Below, in pieces: positions 34,193 through 43,961 of a stretch of 64,000 nucleotides of DNA. The first letter of the stretch is position 1. Each line of letters begins with the position of its first letter. Position numbers and translations under genes: made by a program. The DNA lies in NCBI GenBank assembly GCA_002432715.1, contig DJGJ01000064.1:1-64000 (forward strand), given 5' to 3'. A model generated the notes under the pieces. That model saw nothing but the letters and a program-made list of their open reading frames with translations, was not told the DNA's origin and did no database searches. The DNA is from Sphaerochaeta sp. UBA5849 (lineage in GTDB: Bacteria; Spirochaetota; Spirochaetia; Sphaerochaetales; Sphaerochaetaceae).

Positions 34193-36283
34193 CTAAAAAT
34201 CGAATTCTCCCTGCATATCCTCCGTATTCTCCGGTTTTGTCTTCAACATATTGAGAAACGTTTGCTCATCAACAACCGTCACCCCCAGAGAACGCGCAGC
34301 CTCAAGCTTGCTTCCTCCTCCTGATCCGGCCAGCAGGTGGGTGGTCTTGCCGGTGACCGTACCGACCGTCCTCCCCCCTCGCTTGATCACTTCATCCATG
34401 GCGAGCGATCGGGGGTTGAAATGCTCAAAGGAGCCGGTTACACACCAGACTTGGCCGCTGAAGCTGTCATCGAGCTTTTGCATCCGGTCCTCTTTCTCTT
34501 CCATACTGAGGCCCAGGGACGCAAGGCGTGCAATCCTCTGCTGCATGAGAGGATCAGAGAGGGCTTCGATGTAGAGAGCCGCACTTTTCTCTCCGATCTG
34601 CTTGATCGAAGTAAGCCGCTCGATGTCCTTGCGCTTGGCAATATCGAGCAAGGCCTCCATGCTGGTTATACCGCTTGCAAGCAGTATCTCAGCACTCTTT
34701 TTCCCCAACTCGGGAATACCGAGGGCAACCAGGACCCTGCAAAACGGCTGAGCCTTGCTCTTTTGGACGCCCTGCTCGATCAAGCGGATTTTCTTTTCAC
34801 CGAATCCCGCTTGATTGGAGAGAGCCTTGCGATAATCGATCCGATAGATATCATCCACGTCCTTCAGGTAGCCCGACTCTATCAGGACGGAAGCAGTCTC
34901 AGGACCGAAGTTTTCGATATCCATCCCCTCCTTGCCGATGAAGAACTCAATGCGACCCCGTACCTGGGCAGGACACTCGTTGTTGGGGCAGAAGGTATGG
35001 GCACCTCGTATTGTAAGCGTGCTATTGCAGACCGGACAGCGGGAAGGCATGGTATAGAGGCCTTCAGACGCTTCGTTCTTTTCAATGACCCGCTCTACAG
35101 CCGGAATCACATCCCCCCGTCGGGATATCTCCACCGTATCTCCGATTCCCAACTCAAGCATGTTGATGTAGTCCTGGTTGTGCAAGGTGATATTGCTGAT
35201 CGTCGAACCAGCCACCTGTACCGGCGTCACCCGGGCGACCGGGGTGACCCTTCCCGTTCGCCCCACCTGCACATCGATGGACTGAAGGACGGTCTGCGCC
35301 TGGGGGGACTCGAACTTATAGGCCAATGCCCATCGTGGGTGATGGCCGGTGTAGCCCAGCATCTCCCTTGCCGACACCGAGTTCACCTTGGCAACCAAGC
35401 CGTCGATCTCGTAGTCCAGGGAGGATCGCTTTAGGGTATGCTCCTGGATATAGGAAGCAAGGTCGGAGAAACTTCCACCGAAGCCGGAAAGTCCGGCAGC
35501 CTCAAGAGCCTGCCTTGCCTGCACGCCATCCTTGGCAAAGTATCCAAGATTCGGATTGAGCCTGAATCCATAGGAAGCAAGTGTTGAGAGAATCTGCAGA
35601 TGGTCGCTCTGCACCACATCCTTGGAGAACCCCTCGTAGACAAAAATCTGAAGAGGGACCTTGGCCACTTCGCTGCTCTTGATCCTTCGGATTGTTCCCG
35701 CTGCAAGATTGCGGGGATTCGCAAAAGGAACTTCCAAGCTCGCATTCAATGTGGCAAAGTTCGCCTTGGGAAGGTAGATTTCTCCTCGGACAGCCAGATT
35801 CGCTTCGGTCGGAAGTCTGAGCGGTATGGATGCTATGGTCTTGACGTTGGCCGTCACATCATTGCCCACCATGCCGTTGCCCCGTGTCACCGCCCGGACA
35901 AGCAGTCCATCCTCATAATAGAGCACAATCGAAATTCCGTCGATTTTCTCCTCGATGACAATCCCCACATCCTCGCCGATTTTCGCCTCGGTCTTCTCAA
36001 TCCAGGCGAGCAGCTCCCCATCACTGTACGCCTTATCCAGGCTGAGCACCGGAATGGTGTGCTCAACCTCGCCGAGGGTCGAGTCGAGGTCGCTTCCCAC
36101 CCGCTGGGTCGGAGAGTCGACACGCTTTAGGTGGGGATGTTTTGCCTCCAAGGCAACCAAACGGTCGAAAAGCCGGTCGTACTCCAAATCACTGACCAAG
36201 GGACGGTTGTCCACATAGTAGGCTTTCTGATAGGCGGCAAGCTGCTCGGAAAGGGTATGGATTTCTTGTTCAAGTTCATTCAT
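34193..36283 (-). CDS. ligA: NAD+-dependent DNA ligase
   Basis: A full-length LigA of 696 residues that seals nicks in replication and repair. The Ia domain and adenylation site EEKIDGISI (active Lys near residue 113) come first, then the OB fold (VQVGRTGRVTPVARV), a four-cysteine zinc finger (CPVCNS...CPNNECPAQ, about residues 415-435), helix-hairpin-helix repeats and a C-terminal BRCT domain (about 615-690). The gene is transcribed away from the hydroxylase-like set, with 112 bases between them. Confidence 0.95.
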   Translation of the reverse strand: MNELEQEIHTLSEQLAAYQKAYYVDNRPLVSDLEYDRLFDRLVALEAKHPHLKRVDSPTQRVGSDLDSTLGEVEHTIPVLSLDKAYSDGELLAWIEKTEAKIGEDVGIVIEEKIDGISIVLYYEDGLLVRAVTRGNGMVGNDVTANVKTIASIPLRLPTEANLAVRGEIYLPKANFATLNASLEVPFANPRNLAAGTIRRIKSSEVAKVPLQIFVYEGFSKDVVQSDHLQILSTLASYGFRLNPNLGYFAKDGVQARQALEAAGLSGFGGSFSDLASYIQEHTLKRSSLDYEIDGLVAKVNSVSAREMLGYTGHHPRWALAYKFESPQAQTVLQSIDVQVGRTGRVTPVARVTPVQVAGSTISNITLHNQDYINMLELGIGDTVEISRRGDVIPAVERVIEKNEASEGLYTMPSRCPVCNSTLTIRGAHTFCPNNECPAQVRGRIEFFIGKEGMDIENFGPETASVLIESGYLKDVDDIYRIDYRKALSNQAGFGEKKIRLIEQGVQKSKAQPFCRVLVALGIPELGKKSAEILLASGITSMEALLDIAKRKDIERLTSIKQIGEKSAALYIEALSDPLMQQRIARLASLGLSMEEKEDRMQKLDDSFSGQVWCVTGSFEHFNPRSLAMDEVIKRGGRTVGTVTGKTTHLLAGSGGGSKLEAARSLGVTVVDEQTFLNMLKTKPENTEDMQGEFDF

Positions 36284-36395
36284 GGCTCTGATTGTACGGC
36301 TCTCTCAGCACTCATTGCAAGCCGTGGTTCGGGTTTCTCTCATTGCTTTGATGGTTCGTACATGGTATCTTTCTAAGGCGAGAGAGGGAGGGAGC

Positions 36396-38357
36396 ATGGC
36401 AGAGAAAAAACCATCGACAAGCAAGGTGACGGCGCTTCATGGACTGATCGTCACCGCCTCGGTCGATGCCGGCCGGATCGAGGAAATTTCCCTCCCCGAA
36501 CTGGATGCAAACTTCATCTTGGTGACCACCAGGGACATCCCCGGCACGAACAGGGTCCGCACCCTCGACGCGGCCACACCGCTGCTCACCTCTTCGACCA
36601 TAAGCTACCATCAACAGCCGATTCTGGCACTGTTCGGCTACGACAGCGAATCTGTACAGCTCAAGGCAAGGGAGATCAACATCTCCTACGAGCTGCCCAC
36701 GGCTCAGGAAAGCCCGACAGCGGTCATCGAGTCGACTCCGTACACCTACCATTTCGGGTCGCTTGAGAGCATCACCAGCGATGCCGGCCTTGCAGTACTG
36801 GAGCGCTCCTACCGCTACAGCGGCTCGAACTACCGAAGCAACACCCTCACCCGTATCAGCGTGGAGATGGAAGGTGATATCCTGCACGTCTATACACCCA
36901 CACAATGGCCCAGTCATGTGCGGGAGACTGTCAGTGATACCACCGCAATCCCCAAGCGCAGGATAGTCGTACATCGCCTCCCCTTCTACGCGCCCCATGA
37001 CGAGATGCTTACCGCCCCTTCGGCCCTCTGCTCGATCGCCGCCATCGCCTGCTTAAAGGCCGACTGCCCCACCGATCTCATGTGCAAGGTTGAAAGCTTC
37101 AGACCCGACCTTTCCATCAAGCGCAAGAGCTGGTATTACAGCGATGGACGGGTCCAGGCGGAAGACATACACGTGCAGGTCAATCAAGGGTGCGAACCGA
37201 TGTTCAGCGACGAGATGGCCAATCAACTCATCGCAGGCCTGGTTCCTCTCTACCCCCTGCAGGCCTTGAACATCTCGATAACCTTCTCCTCCGGCAACAC
37301 TCCTCCTTCGCACTTCTTCGGGGACCTCGGGTACGCCGATGCCCTTTCCAGCACCGAGGCCCACTACTGCTCACTGGCAAAGCTTACCGGTTACAACCCC
37401 CTCTCATGGAGACTCAAGTTCACCGCAGAGAACACCGGGCACACCCAGGTCATCAGAACCGACAAGTATACCAAGCTCAAGGACCTGATAAACGAATTAA
37501 GCACCCGTTGTGATTTCCAGCGTAAGAATGCCGCCTATGAGATGCAGCGCCAGATGCGCGTCAAACTCTCCACCTTCTTCAACTACAGCAGGGGAACCGC
37601 CCTGGCCTGCGGCCCGGGGATCAGCGGGTTTTCCAGTGAGTGCCGCTCGCTTCCCCAGCAATCAGTCCAAATCACCCTCAAGCCGAACAACAAGGTTGAG
37701 GTGAATACCTCGTTTTACAACAATGGGTCAAGTGCCGAAATCTGGCGGCAGATCATAAGCGAGGAGTTGAGCGTCTCCAAAAGCGACATCTCCTTCATTG
37801 AAGACCAAAAGGAGATGCTCGACAGCGGGCCGTCGGTGTTGTCGGCCAACAGCGGGCGCATGCCCCAACAAGTTCTTCGCGCCTGCAACCAGATCAAGGA
37901 GAAGCGATTCGTCCAGCCCCTGCCGATTTGTGAAAGCGTGCTCTCGCCCAAGCAACCGGAAACCAAAGGTTCGCTCTTTTTCAGCAACAGCTGGATAGCC
38001 CTCATCCTAGAGCTTGAAATCGATGCTGTCCTTCTGCAGCCCTTGGTTCGTTCGGTATGGGTCTCAGTCTCCCTTTCGCGAATATTCGACGAGCAGGTGC
38101 TCAAGAGCAAAATCCGCCATACCATCGTCTCCACTCTCAGAGAAGCCGGAGCGTTGCTCTCCCACCGAAGCAGCTTTGAGATCGACATCTCCATCACAAG
38201 CGATGGGGAGCAGATATCCTCCTCGGTTACCAGCGCCCTCAAAGGGGTGGTAACCGCAGCCTTCATCTCCGCCCTCGAACAAGCCCTCGGAACCCCGGTG
38301 GCCAAGGTCCCTGTGGACGGAGCAACCTTGCTTGCAGCCATGCGGGGAAAATCATGA
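36396..38357 (+). CDS. Degenerate molybdopterin-binding (xanthine dehydrogenase-like) large subunit
   Basis: A 653-residue protein that follows the xanthine dehydrogenase large-subunit fold. An aldehyde-oxidase N-terminal section (PLLTSSTISYHQQPILALFGYD...AREINISYE) leads into the Mo-pterin region (DILHVYTPTQWPSHVRETV). Where active enzymes have the cofactor motif GGGFGGK, this one reads LPFYAPHDE, and I cannot find the catalytic GxGE Glu near the C-terminus. It is about 100 residues shorter than usual. I chose the start at 36396 because of GGGAGG in front. It overlaps the Fe-S subunit gene by four bases. It may be a pseudo-enzyme or a new activity. Confidence 0.65.
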   Translation: MAEKKPSTSKVTALHGLIVTASVDAGRIEEISLPELDANFILVTTRDIPGTNRVRTLDAATPLLTSSTISYHQQPILALFGYDSESVQLKAREINISYELPTAQESPTAVIESTPYTYHFGSLESITSDAGLAVLERSYRYSGSNYRSNTLTRISVEMEGDILHVYTPTQWPSHVRETVSDTTAIPKRRIVVHRLPFYAPHDEMLTAPSALCSIAAIACLKADCPTDLMCKVESFRPDLSIKRKSWYYSDGRVQAEDIHVQVNQGCEPMFSDEMANQLIAGLVPLYPLQALNISITFSSGNTPPSHFFGDLGYADALSSTEAHYCSLAKLTGYNPLSWRLKFTAENTGHTQVIRTDKYTKLKDLINELSTRCDFQRKNAAYEMQRQMRVKLSTFFNYSRGTALACGPGISGFSSECRSLPQQSVQITLKPNNKVEVNTSFYNNGSSAEIWRQIISEELSVSKSDISFIEDQKEMLDSGPSVLSANSGRMPQQVLRACNQIKEKRFVQPLPICESVLSPKQPETKGSLFFSNSWIALILELEIDAVLLQPLVRSVWVSVSLSRIFDEQVLKSKIRHTIVSTLREAGALLSHRSSFEIDISITSDGEQISSSVTSALKGVVTAAFISALEQALGTPVAKVPVDGATLLAAMRGKS

Positions 38358-38905
38358 AAATAGAATGCACCATCGACGGCAAGGCTCTCTCCCTTTCGGT
38401 GAACTCAAACAAGCCTCTTTCCCTGATCCTGATGGAGGACGTGGGAAACAGGACCATCATCAGTCACTGCAGGGGGAATGCATGCGGAAATTGCATCGTT
38501 CTTATCAACGATGAGGCGGAGCTCAGCTGCATCATTCCCGCCTTCAGATTGCGGGAAGCCAACATCAAGACCTTTGAAAGCTATCAGAAAACGCGTCAGT
38601 ACCGGGATATCGAACGGGCATACCAATCCACCGGCAACACCCCGTGCCCCAACTGCTATGCATCCAAGACTTTGATCATCGAATCCATTCTCCAAGAGCT
38701 TACCAACAGTACGCGGCTGAAGGCCTTGGGCAGAAACAGTCCTCAGCTCCGAGACGAGAAGCAGAGCGAGGAGAAGCTGGATAAGAAAGCCATCATCCAG
38801 GAGCTCAGCCTCAATACCTGCCAATGCATGGACATGTCCGAGATGCTGCAGATTGTGGAAATAGCCCTTACCTACAGGAGGCGCAAGCGTGTACGAAGGA
38901 ATTAG
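38354..38905 (+). CDS. [2Fe-2S] subunit of the hydroxylase-like set
   Basis: A 183-residue protein. The N-terminal plant-type [2Fe-2S] ferredoxin domain has its cluster in CRGNACGNC and a fourth Cys in ELSCIIPAF. The C-terminal part has CPNC and CQC, corresponding to the second [2Fe-2S] cluster of xanthine dehydrogenase small subunits, though spacing differs from the usual CGFCTPG pattern. It is co-transcribed with the large and FAD-type subunits and overlaps both genes. Confidence 0.8.
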   Translation: MKIECTIDGKALSLSVNSNKPLSLILMEDVGNRTIISHCRGNACGNCIVLINDEAELSCIIPAFRLREANIKTFESYQKTRQYRDIERAYQSTGNTPCPNCYASKTLIIESILQELTNSTRLKALGRNSPQLRDEKQSEEKLDKKAIIQELSLNTCQCMDMSEMLQIVEIALTYRRRKRVRRN

Positions 38906-39776
38906 GTCTCCTGTCATCCATACCCCCAAGACCCTCAGTGAGTTCGCCACCATCGCCTACCGCTATCCATCAGCGGTAATATGGGCGGGCGGCAGTTACC
39001 TGATGAGCCAAAAAGAGTACTATCCCAGCGAAATCAAGGACGGCATCATCGACCTCGGATCACTGGAGGAGCTGAAGAAAATCACCCGCAACGACCGATT
39101 CGTCGAAATCGGGGCGATGGTTACCGCCAGTCAGCTGCTCTTTGCAGGGAAACTGGTCCTGCCTCCTGTGCTGCAGGAGACTCTGCGTACCCTTGCTTCG
39201 CAAATCGTGAGGCGCCAGATCACCGTCGGCGGAAGCCTGTGCGTACCGGACATCCGGCTCGCACTCTCCACAGCCTTGGCGGTACTGGACGCCATGGCCG
39301 AAGTCAAATACTATCAAGGCGGAAAGGTTTCCACCCATTGGATCCCCATCGCAAAGCTCTACGACAAGGATGGCAAGCTCCTCCTTGGTTCTCAGAAAGC
39401 CCTGCTCACCCGCATCCGCATCGGCCTTGAATACGGTGATTACCAGAAGTTCGTTTGCGTTGAGGACCCTATCCGCAATACCGATGAATGTGTTATAGTT
39501 GCCTTTCAGGCAAACCGGTCGCAGAACGCTCTTTCAAAGGTCCAGTTCTGCATCACCTTTCCCAACAAGGCCTTCCATATAAGCAAGGACCTTGAGTCGA
39601 AGTTGTCGGGTTTGACCCTCCCGATTCATCCAGAACGGGTCAATACGCTCTCCTATGAGCTGGTATCCGAATTGACCAAAATGCACTCAGGAATCAGTGA
39701 ACTGCAACTTGAGCGTGGAAGAAGGATTTTCGAGTCCTTCCTGCACGATCTCAACGCCCAGACACTCTCATCCTGA
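38889..39776 (+). CDS. FAD-binding subunit of the hydroxylase-like set
   Basis: A 295-residue CoxM/XdhB-type flavoprotein. The opening (TPKTLSEFATIAYRYPSAVIWAGGSYLM) and ITVGGSLCVPDIRLAL correspond to the FAD-binding loops, in which active enzymes usually read AGGTdl and GGnia. GTG start with AGGAGG seven bases upstream. It completes an XDH-like three-subunit set. dnaE follows after 18 bases, so the set may share a transcript with it. Confidence 0.8.
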   Translation: MYEGIRSPVIHTPKTLSEFATIAYRYPSAVIWAGGSYLMSQKEYYPSEIKDGIIDLGSLEELKKITRNDRFVEIGAMVTASQLLFAGKLVLPPVLQETLRTLASQIVRRQITVGGSLCVPDIRLALSTALAVLDAMAEVKYYQGGKVSTHWIPIAKLYDKDGKLLLGSQKALLTRIRIGLEYGDYQKFVCVEDPIRNTDECVIVAFQANRSQNALSKVQFCITFPNKAFHISKDLESKLSGLTLPIHPERVNTLSYELVSELTKMHSGISELQLERGRRIFESFLHDLNAQTLSS

Positions 39777-39794
39777 GCACGTGGAGCACTCTAC

Positions 39795-42700
39795 ATGTCT
39801 GAGCTTGAGTCCGAAATTGCAACAAAGCAGAGCAGGTTTGTCCATCTGCACAACCATACCGACTTCTCCCTTCTCGACGGGGCCGCCCCCATCAGCCGCT
39901 ACATGGAGAAGGCGAAGAGCCTGGGCATGACCAGCCTGGCCATCACCGACCATGGGAACATGTTCGGAGCCCTGCGTTTTTACTATGCCGCCAGGGATGC
40001 CGGCATCAAGGCCATCATCGGATGCGAGTTCTATTGCAATCCCGGCGGGCATACCGAGCGACCTGCTCCAGGCGGCCGGAAAACAAACCAATACCACCTT
40101 ATTCTGCTTGCAATGAACGAGAAAGGGTATCACAACCTGATGGAGCTCAACTCACTCTCCTATACACAGGGTTTTTACTTCAAGCCGCGCATCGACGATG
40201 AACTGTTGGCAAAGTACAACGAAGGGATCATCTGCCTCTCTGCATGCCTGGGTGGAGAAATCCTGCAGCACCTGCTCAATGACCAATACGAGAAAGCAAA
40301 GCAGCGCGCCCTTTGGTTCGCCTCCGTCTTCGACGACGGGCGCTACTATCTGGAGATGCAGGACCATAACTTGCCCGAACAGAAACGCACCAATCCCCTG
40401 CTCAAGCAGCTCAGTGAGGAGACCGGCATTCCGCTGGTCTGCACCAACGACATCCACTATATCGAGAAGGATGATGCCAATGCCCATGACCTGCTGCTCT
40501 GTGTGGGCACCAACTCCAAGAAAAACGATCCCGACCGCATGAGGTTCCCCAACCAGGAATTCTACATGAAGAGCGAGCAGCAGATGGCCTCGCTGTTCAG
40601 CTGGTGTCCCGAGGCGGTGGAGAATACAGGGAAAATCGCCGAACGCTGCAACCTTGAGATTCACTTCCCCGGACCTCTTCTGCCCGATTTCGAAGTACCC
40701 CAAGGCTTTGATGGACCGGCAAGCTACCTGCGCCATCTCTCCCATGAAGGATTGAAGAAGCGGTACAAGCACGTTACCGATGAGTTGAAAAAGCGGCTGG
40801 ACTACGAGTTGGATGTCATCATCAAAATGAAGTTCGAAGGGTACTTTCTCATCGTCATGGACTACATCCAATGGGCCAAGCAGCACGACATTCCCGTCGG
40901 CCCGGGGCGTGGCTCCGGTGCAGGCTCCTTGGTCGCCTACTCAATCGATATCACCGACGTCGACCCGATCAAGTACAACCTCCTGTTCGAACGCTTCCTC
41001 AACCCCGAACGGGTAAGCATGCCGGACTTCGACATCGACTTTTGCTTCGAACGGAGGCAGGAAGTCATCAACTATGTAACCGAGCACTATGGGACCGAAC
41101 GGGTGGCCCAGATCGCCACCTTCGGAACCCTGAAAGCCAAGGCTGTCGTCAAGGACGTCGCCCGGGTTCTGGATATCCCTTTTGATGAGTCGAACAATAT
41201 CTGCAAACTCATCCCCGATGATTCCAAAATGACCCTTTCCAAGGCGTTTGAACAGAATAAGGAGCTGGTGGAGCTTGAGCAGAAAGGCGGCATCTACGCC
41301 GAACTCTTCGATGCGGCACGCCGTCTGGAGGGCTTGAACAGACACACATCCACCCATGCAGCCGGAGTGGTCATCGGCAAGGAAAGGTTGGTCAACTATG
41401 TACCGCTCTATCGTGATGCCAAAACCGGTGCCATCTCCACCCAGTACACCATGGACCTCATCGAAGAGTGCGGTCTGGTCAAAATGGACTTTTTGGGCTT
41501 GAAGACCCTGACGTTGATCAAGCACACCGAGGACCTGATTCATAAAAAGGACCCGACCTTCACCAGTGCGGCAATCAATGAGCAAGACCCCAAGACCTTT
41601 GAGATGCTCTGCCGGGGCGAAAGCGCCGCAGTCTTCCAGTTTGAAAGCCAGGGCATGCAGAACATCCTCAAGGAGGCAAAGCCCTCCAACATCGAGGACC
41701 TGGTCGCCCTCAATGCCCTCTATCGTCCCGGTCCCATGGCCTATATCCCCCAATTCATCAACTGCAAGCTGGGTCGTCAGCCCATCACCTACGCCGATCC
41801 TGAATTGGAAGACGAGCTGAAGACGACTTACGGAGTCATTGTCTATCAGGAACAGGTCATGAAGGTAGCCCAGATTATTGCCGGCTACTCGCTGGGCAGT
41901 GCCGACATTCTCAGACGCATCATGGGCAAAAAGAAAGTTGCAGCCCTGGAGAAAGAGAAGGTGAAGTTCATCGCCGGGGCGAAGGCGCTGGGGCGCAGTG
42001 AACAGCATGCCTCTGAAATCTTTGAGATGCTCGAGCCATTCGCAGGATACGGCTTCAACAAGAGCCATGCAGTTGCCTACTCGGTCGTTGCCTACCAGAC
42101 AGCCTTCCTCAAGGCGAATTATCCCGCCGAGTTCTGGGCGGCCAACCTCACCAACGAGATGGGCAGCCCCGACAAGTTCAGCGAGTACCTGCAGATTGCA
42201 AAGGACCAGGGCATTGAGATTCTTCCCCCGTCGGTCAACTACTCGGACAAGCACTTCTCCGTTGTGGACGGCAAGATCGTCTACGGCCTTGCCGGCATCA
42301 AGAACGTTGGAGAGGGGGTGGTCGAAATGCTTGTCCAGGAGCGGGAGGCACACGGCCCCTACAAGGACATTTTGGACTTTTTGACCCGGCTTGACGCAAA
42401 AGCCATGAATACCAAGCTGTTGGAATCGCTGATCAAGGCAGGGGCTTTCGACACCATGGGAACCAACCGTCCCACATTGCTTGAAAACCTTGCCGATACC
42501 ATCCTCTATGTGCAAAAGCGCAAGGAAGCAACTGCCTTCGGCCAGATTTCCCTCTTCGACGAGGAGACTGAGGCTTCAATGGAAACCTTCAGCATGAAAG
42601 CGGTCGAGGACTGGAAGCTGCCCGAGAAACTGGAAATGGAGAAAGACCTGTTGGGGTTCTACATCTCCGGACATCCCTTGGATGCCTATAGCCAGGCAAT

Positions 42701-43262
42701 CAGAGAGCGGGTGACGGCCAACACCGCCCATCTGGAAACAATCGGTTTCAACCGGCCTACCAACATCATTGCGATGGTCAGCTCGATCAGGCCCTTCACC
42801 ACCCAGAAGGGGGGCATCATGGCCTTTTTGCAGCTCACCGACCGCAATGCAACCTTCGATGCAACCTTGTTTCCCAAGATTTTTGAACAGTACCGGGACA
42901 TTCTGCACGTCGACGGCATCTACGGGTTTGTCGGAAAGTTCGACAACTCCAGAGGCAACGATAAGATTTCCTATCTGATCGAACAGATCTTCGAGGACCC
43001 CAACCAGCTATCTCCGATTGCCGTCTCGCGTTGTCATATCGAGTTGGAGAAGTCGTTTTGCAACACCGAGCAGATCTCACACCTGCGGGACACCTGTCTC
43101 TCCTATGGAGGAAGCTGCAGCGTCCTGCTCCACTTCAGGACAGAGGGGGAAAGCATGCCGCTGGTCGTCGAGTGCGGCCGTGAGTTCTCCGTCCGGTACT
43201 GCGACGAGATTGAACCGGCGTTGAGGGAAAATCCCTCGGTGCTGAATATTTGGTTCGACTAA
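39795..43262 (+). CDS. dnaE: DNA polymerase III alpha subunit
   Basis: Replicative polymerase of 1155 residues, DnaE type. The PHP domain comes first (FVHLHNHTDFSLLDGAA, ITDHGNMFG), then palm and fingers with the catalytic PDFDIDF near residue 411, the AGVVIG and FESQGMQ segments, the helix-hairpin-helix region and a C-terminal OB fold (TNIIAMVSSIRPF..., about 980-1070). Length is normal. The PHP motif keeps most metal ligands, so residual proofreading is possible. Confidence 0.96.
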   Translation: MSELESEIATKQSRFVHLHNHTDFSLLDGAAPISRYMEKAKSLGMTSLAITDHGNMFGALRFYYAARDAGIKAIIGCEFYCNPGGHTERPAPGGRKTNQYHLILLAMNEKGYHNLMELNSLSYTQGFYFKPRIDDELLAKYNEGIICLSACLGGEILQHLLNDQYEKAKQRALWFASVFDDGRYYLEMQDHNLPEQKRTNPLLKQLSEETGIPLVCTNDIHYIEKDDANAHDLLLCVGTNSKKNDPDRMRFPNQEFYMKSEQQMASLFSWCPEAVENTGKIAERCNLEIHFPGPLLPDFEVPQGFDGPASYLRHLSHEGLKKRYKHVTDELKKRLDYELDVIIKMKFEGYFLIVMDYIQWAKQHDIPVGPGRGSGAGSLVAYSIDITDVDPIKYNLLFERFLNPERVSMPDFDIDFCFERRQEVINYVTEHYGTERVAQIATFGTLKAKAVVKDVARVLDIPFDESNNICKLIPDDSKMTLSKAFEQNKELVELEQKGGIYAELFDAARRLEGLNRHTSTHAAGVVIGKERLVNYVPLYRDAKTGAISTQYTMDLIEECGLVKMDFLGLKTLTLIKHTEDLIHKKDPTFTSAAINEQDPKTFEMLCRGESAAVFQFESQGMQNILKEAKPSNIEDLVALNALYRPGPMAYIPQFINCKLGRQPITYADPELEDELKTTYGVIVYQEQVMKVAQIIAGYSLGSADILRRIMGKKKVAALEKEKVKFIAGAKALGRSEQHASEIFEMLEPFAGYGFNKSHAVAYSVVAYQTAFLKANYPAEFWAANLTNEMGSPDKFSEYLQIAKDQGIEILPPSVNYSDKHFSVVDGKIVYGLAGIKNVGEGVVEMLVQEREAHGPYKDILDFLTRLDAKAMNTKLLESLIKAGAFDTMGTNRPTLLENLADTILYVQKRKEATAFGQISLFDEETEASMETFSMKAVEDWKLPEKLEMEKDLLGFYISGHPLDAYSQAIRERVTANTAHLETIGFNRPTNIIAMVSSIRPFTTQKGGIMAFLQLTDRNATFDATLFPKIFEQYRDILHVDGIYGFVGKFDNSRGNDKISYLIEQIFEDPNQLSPIAVSRCHIELEKSFCNTEQISHLRDTCLSYGGSCSVLLHFRTEGESMPLVVECGREFSVRYCDEIEPALRENPSVLNIWFD

Positions 43263-43301
43263 TGGAAAAAAGTTCTGTATCTTGAAGATTGGAGGAACAA
43301 C

Positions 43302-43958
43302 ATGAACCAAACCTACTATGACAGCGGAGTTCCCATCATAGCGGCATCATCCAATGTCTTCATGACCATTGCCTCGATTGCTGCTTCCCTGCTCTCCTTC
43401 TATTCGCTGCTGATCTGGCTCAGGATTGTTCTCACGTGGATCCGCATCCCGGGACAGATTCAGGAAAATCCGCTTGCCGCCCTTTTGGGCAGAATCGTCG
43501 ACCCGTACCTCGCGTGGTTCAGGGGAGTCAGCGGCCTCAAGCGGAGCCGACTGGACCTGACCCCGCTGCTTGCCCTTGCGGTTCTCTCGGTCGTCCAGTC
43601 CATGCTGCGTCTCTACGGATCCTACGGGCGCCTTACCGTAGGCATGGTCTTTGCCTTGGTACTGCAGACGCTCTGGTCCTACCTGATCAGTCCGGTGTTC
43701 TGGTTTTTGATCATCCTCTTGGGCATACGCCTCGTTCTCTGCTACAAGCGCAGCCCGGGGATCATCGGGTACATCTCCATGCTCGATTCCATCATCGGCG
43801 GGGTGCTGAACTGGGTGCAGAGGCTCTTCTACCCCAAGAAAGCCATCAATGACCGTCAGCTGGTCATCACCAGCCTCGTTTTCTTCATCGCCGCCTATAT
43901 CGGATCTTCCCTGTTGCTGCGTTTTATGGTGGACTTCTTCGCGAAACTCGGATTCTGA
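43302..43958 (+). CDS. YggT-family membrane protein
   Basis: A 218-residue membrane protein with two YggT-type units, each a helix pair. The first has LLIWLRIVLTWIRIPGQIQENPLAALLGRIVDPYLAWFR, with the family's DPYL, and RLDLTPLLALAVL; the second half is more diverged. GGAGG precedes the ATG. YggT proteins are linked to osmotic stress and cell division, but no biochemical role is established. recG follows after three bases. Confidence 0.8.
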   Translation: MNQTYYDSGVPIIAASSNVFMTIASIAASLLSFYSLLIWLRIVLTWIRIPGQIQENPLAALLGRIVDPYLAWFRGVSGLKRSRLDLTPLLALAVLSVVQSMLRLYGSYGRLTVGMVFALVLQTLWSYLISPVFWFLIILLGIRLVLCYKRSPGIIGYISMLDSIIGGVLNWVQRLFYPKKAINDRQLVITSLVFFIAAYIGSSLLLRFMVDFFAKLGF

Positions 43959-43961
43959 CCC

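Noticed and set aside
40941..42515. A 524-codon open frame on the minus strand
   Set aside because: Antisense to the conserved core of dnaE; no recognisable family or ribosome site.
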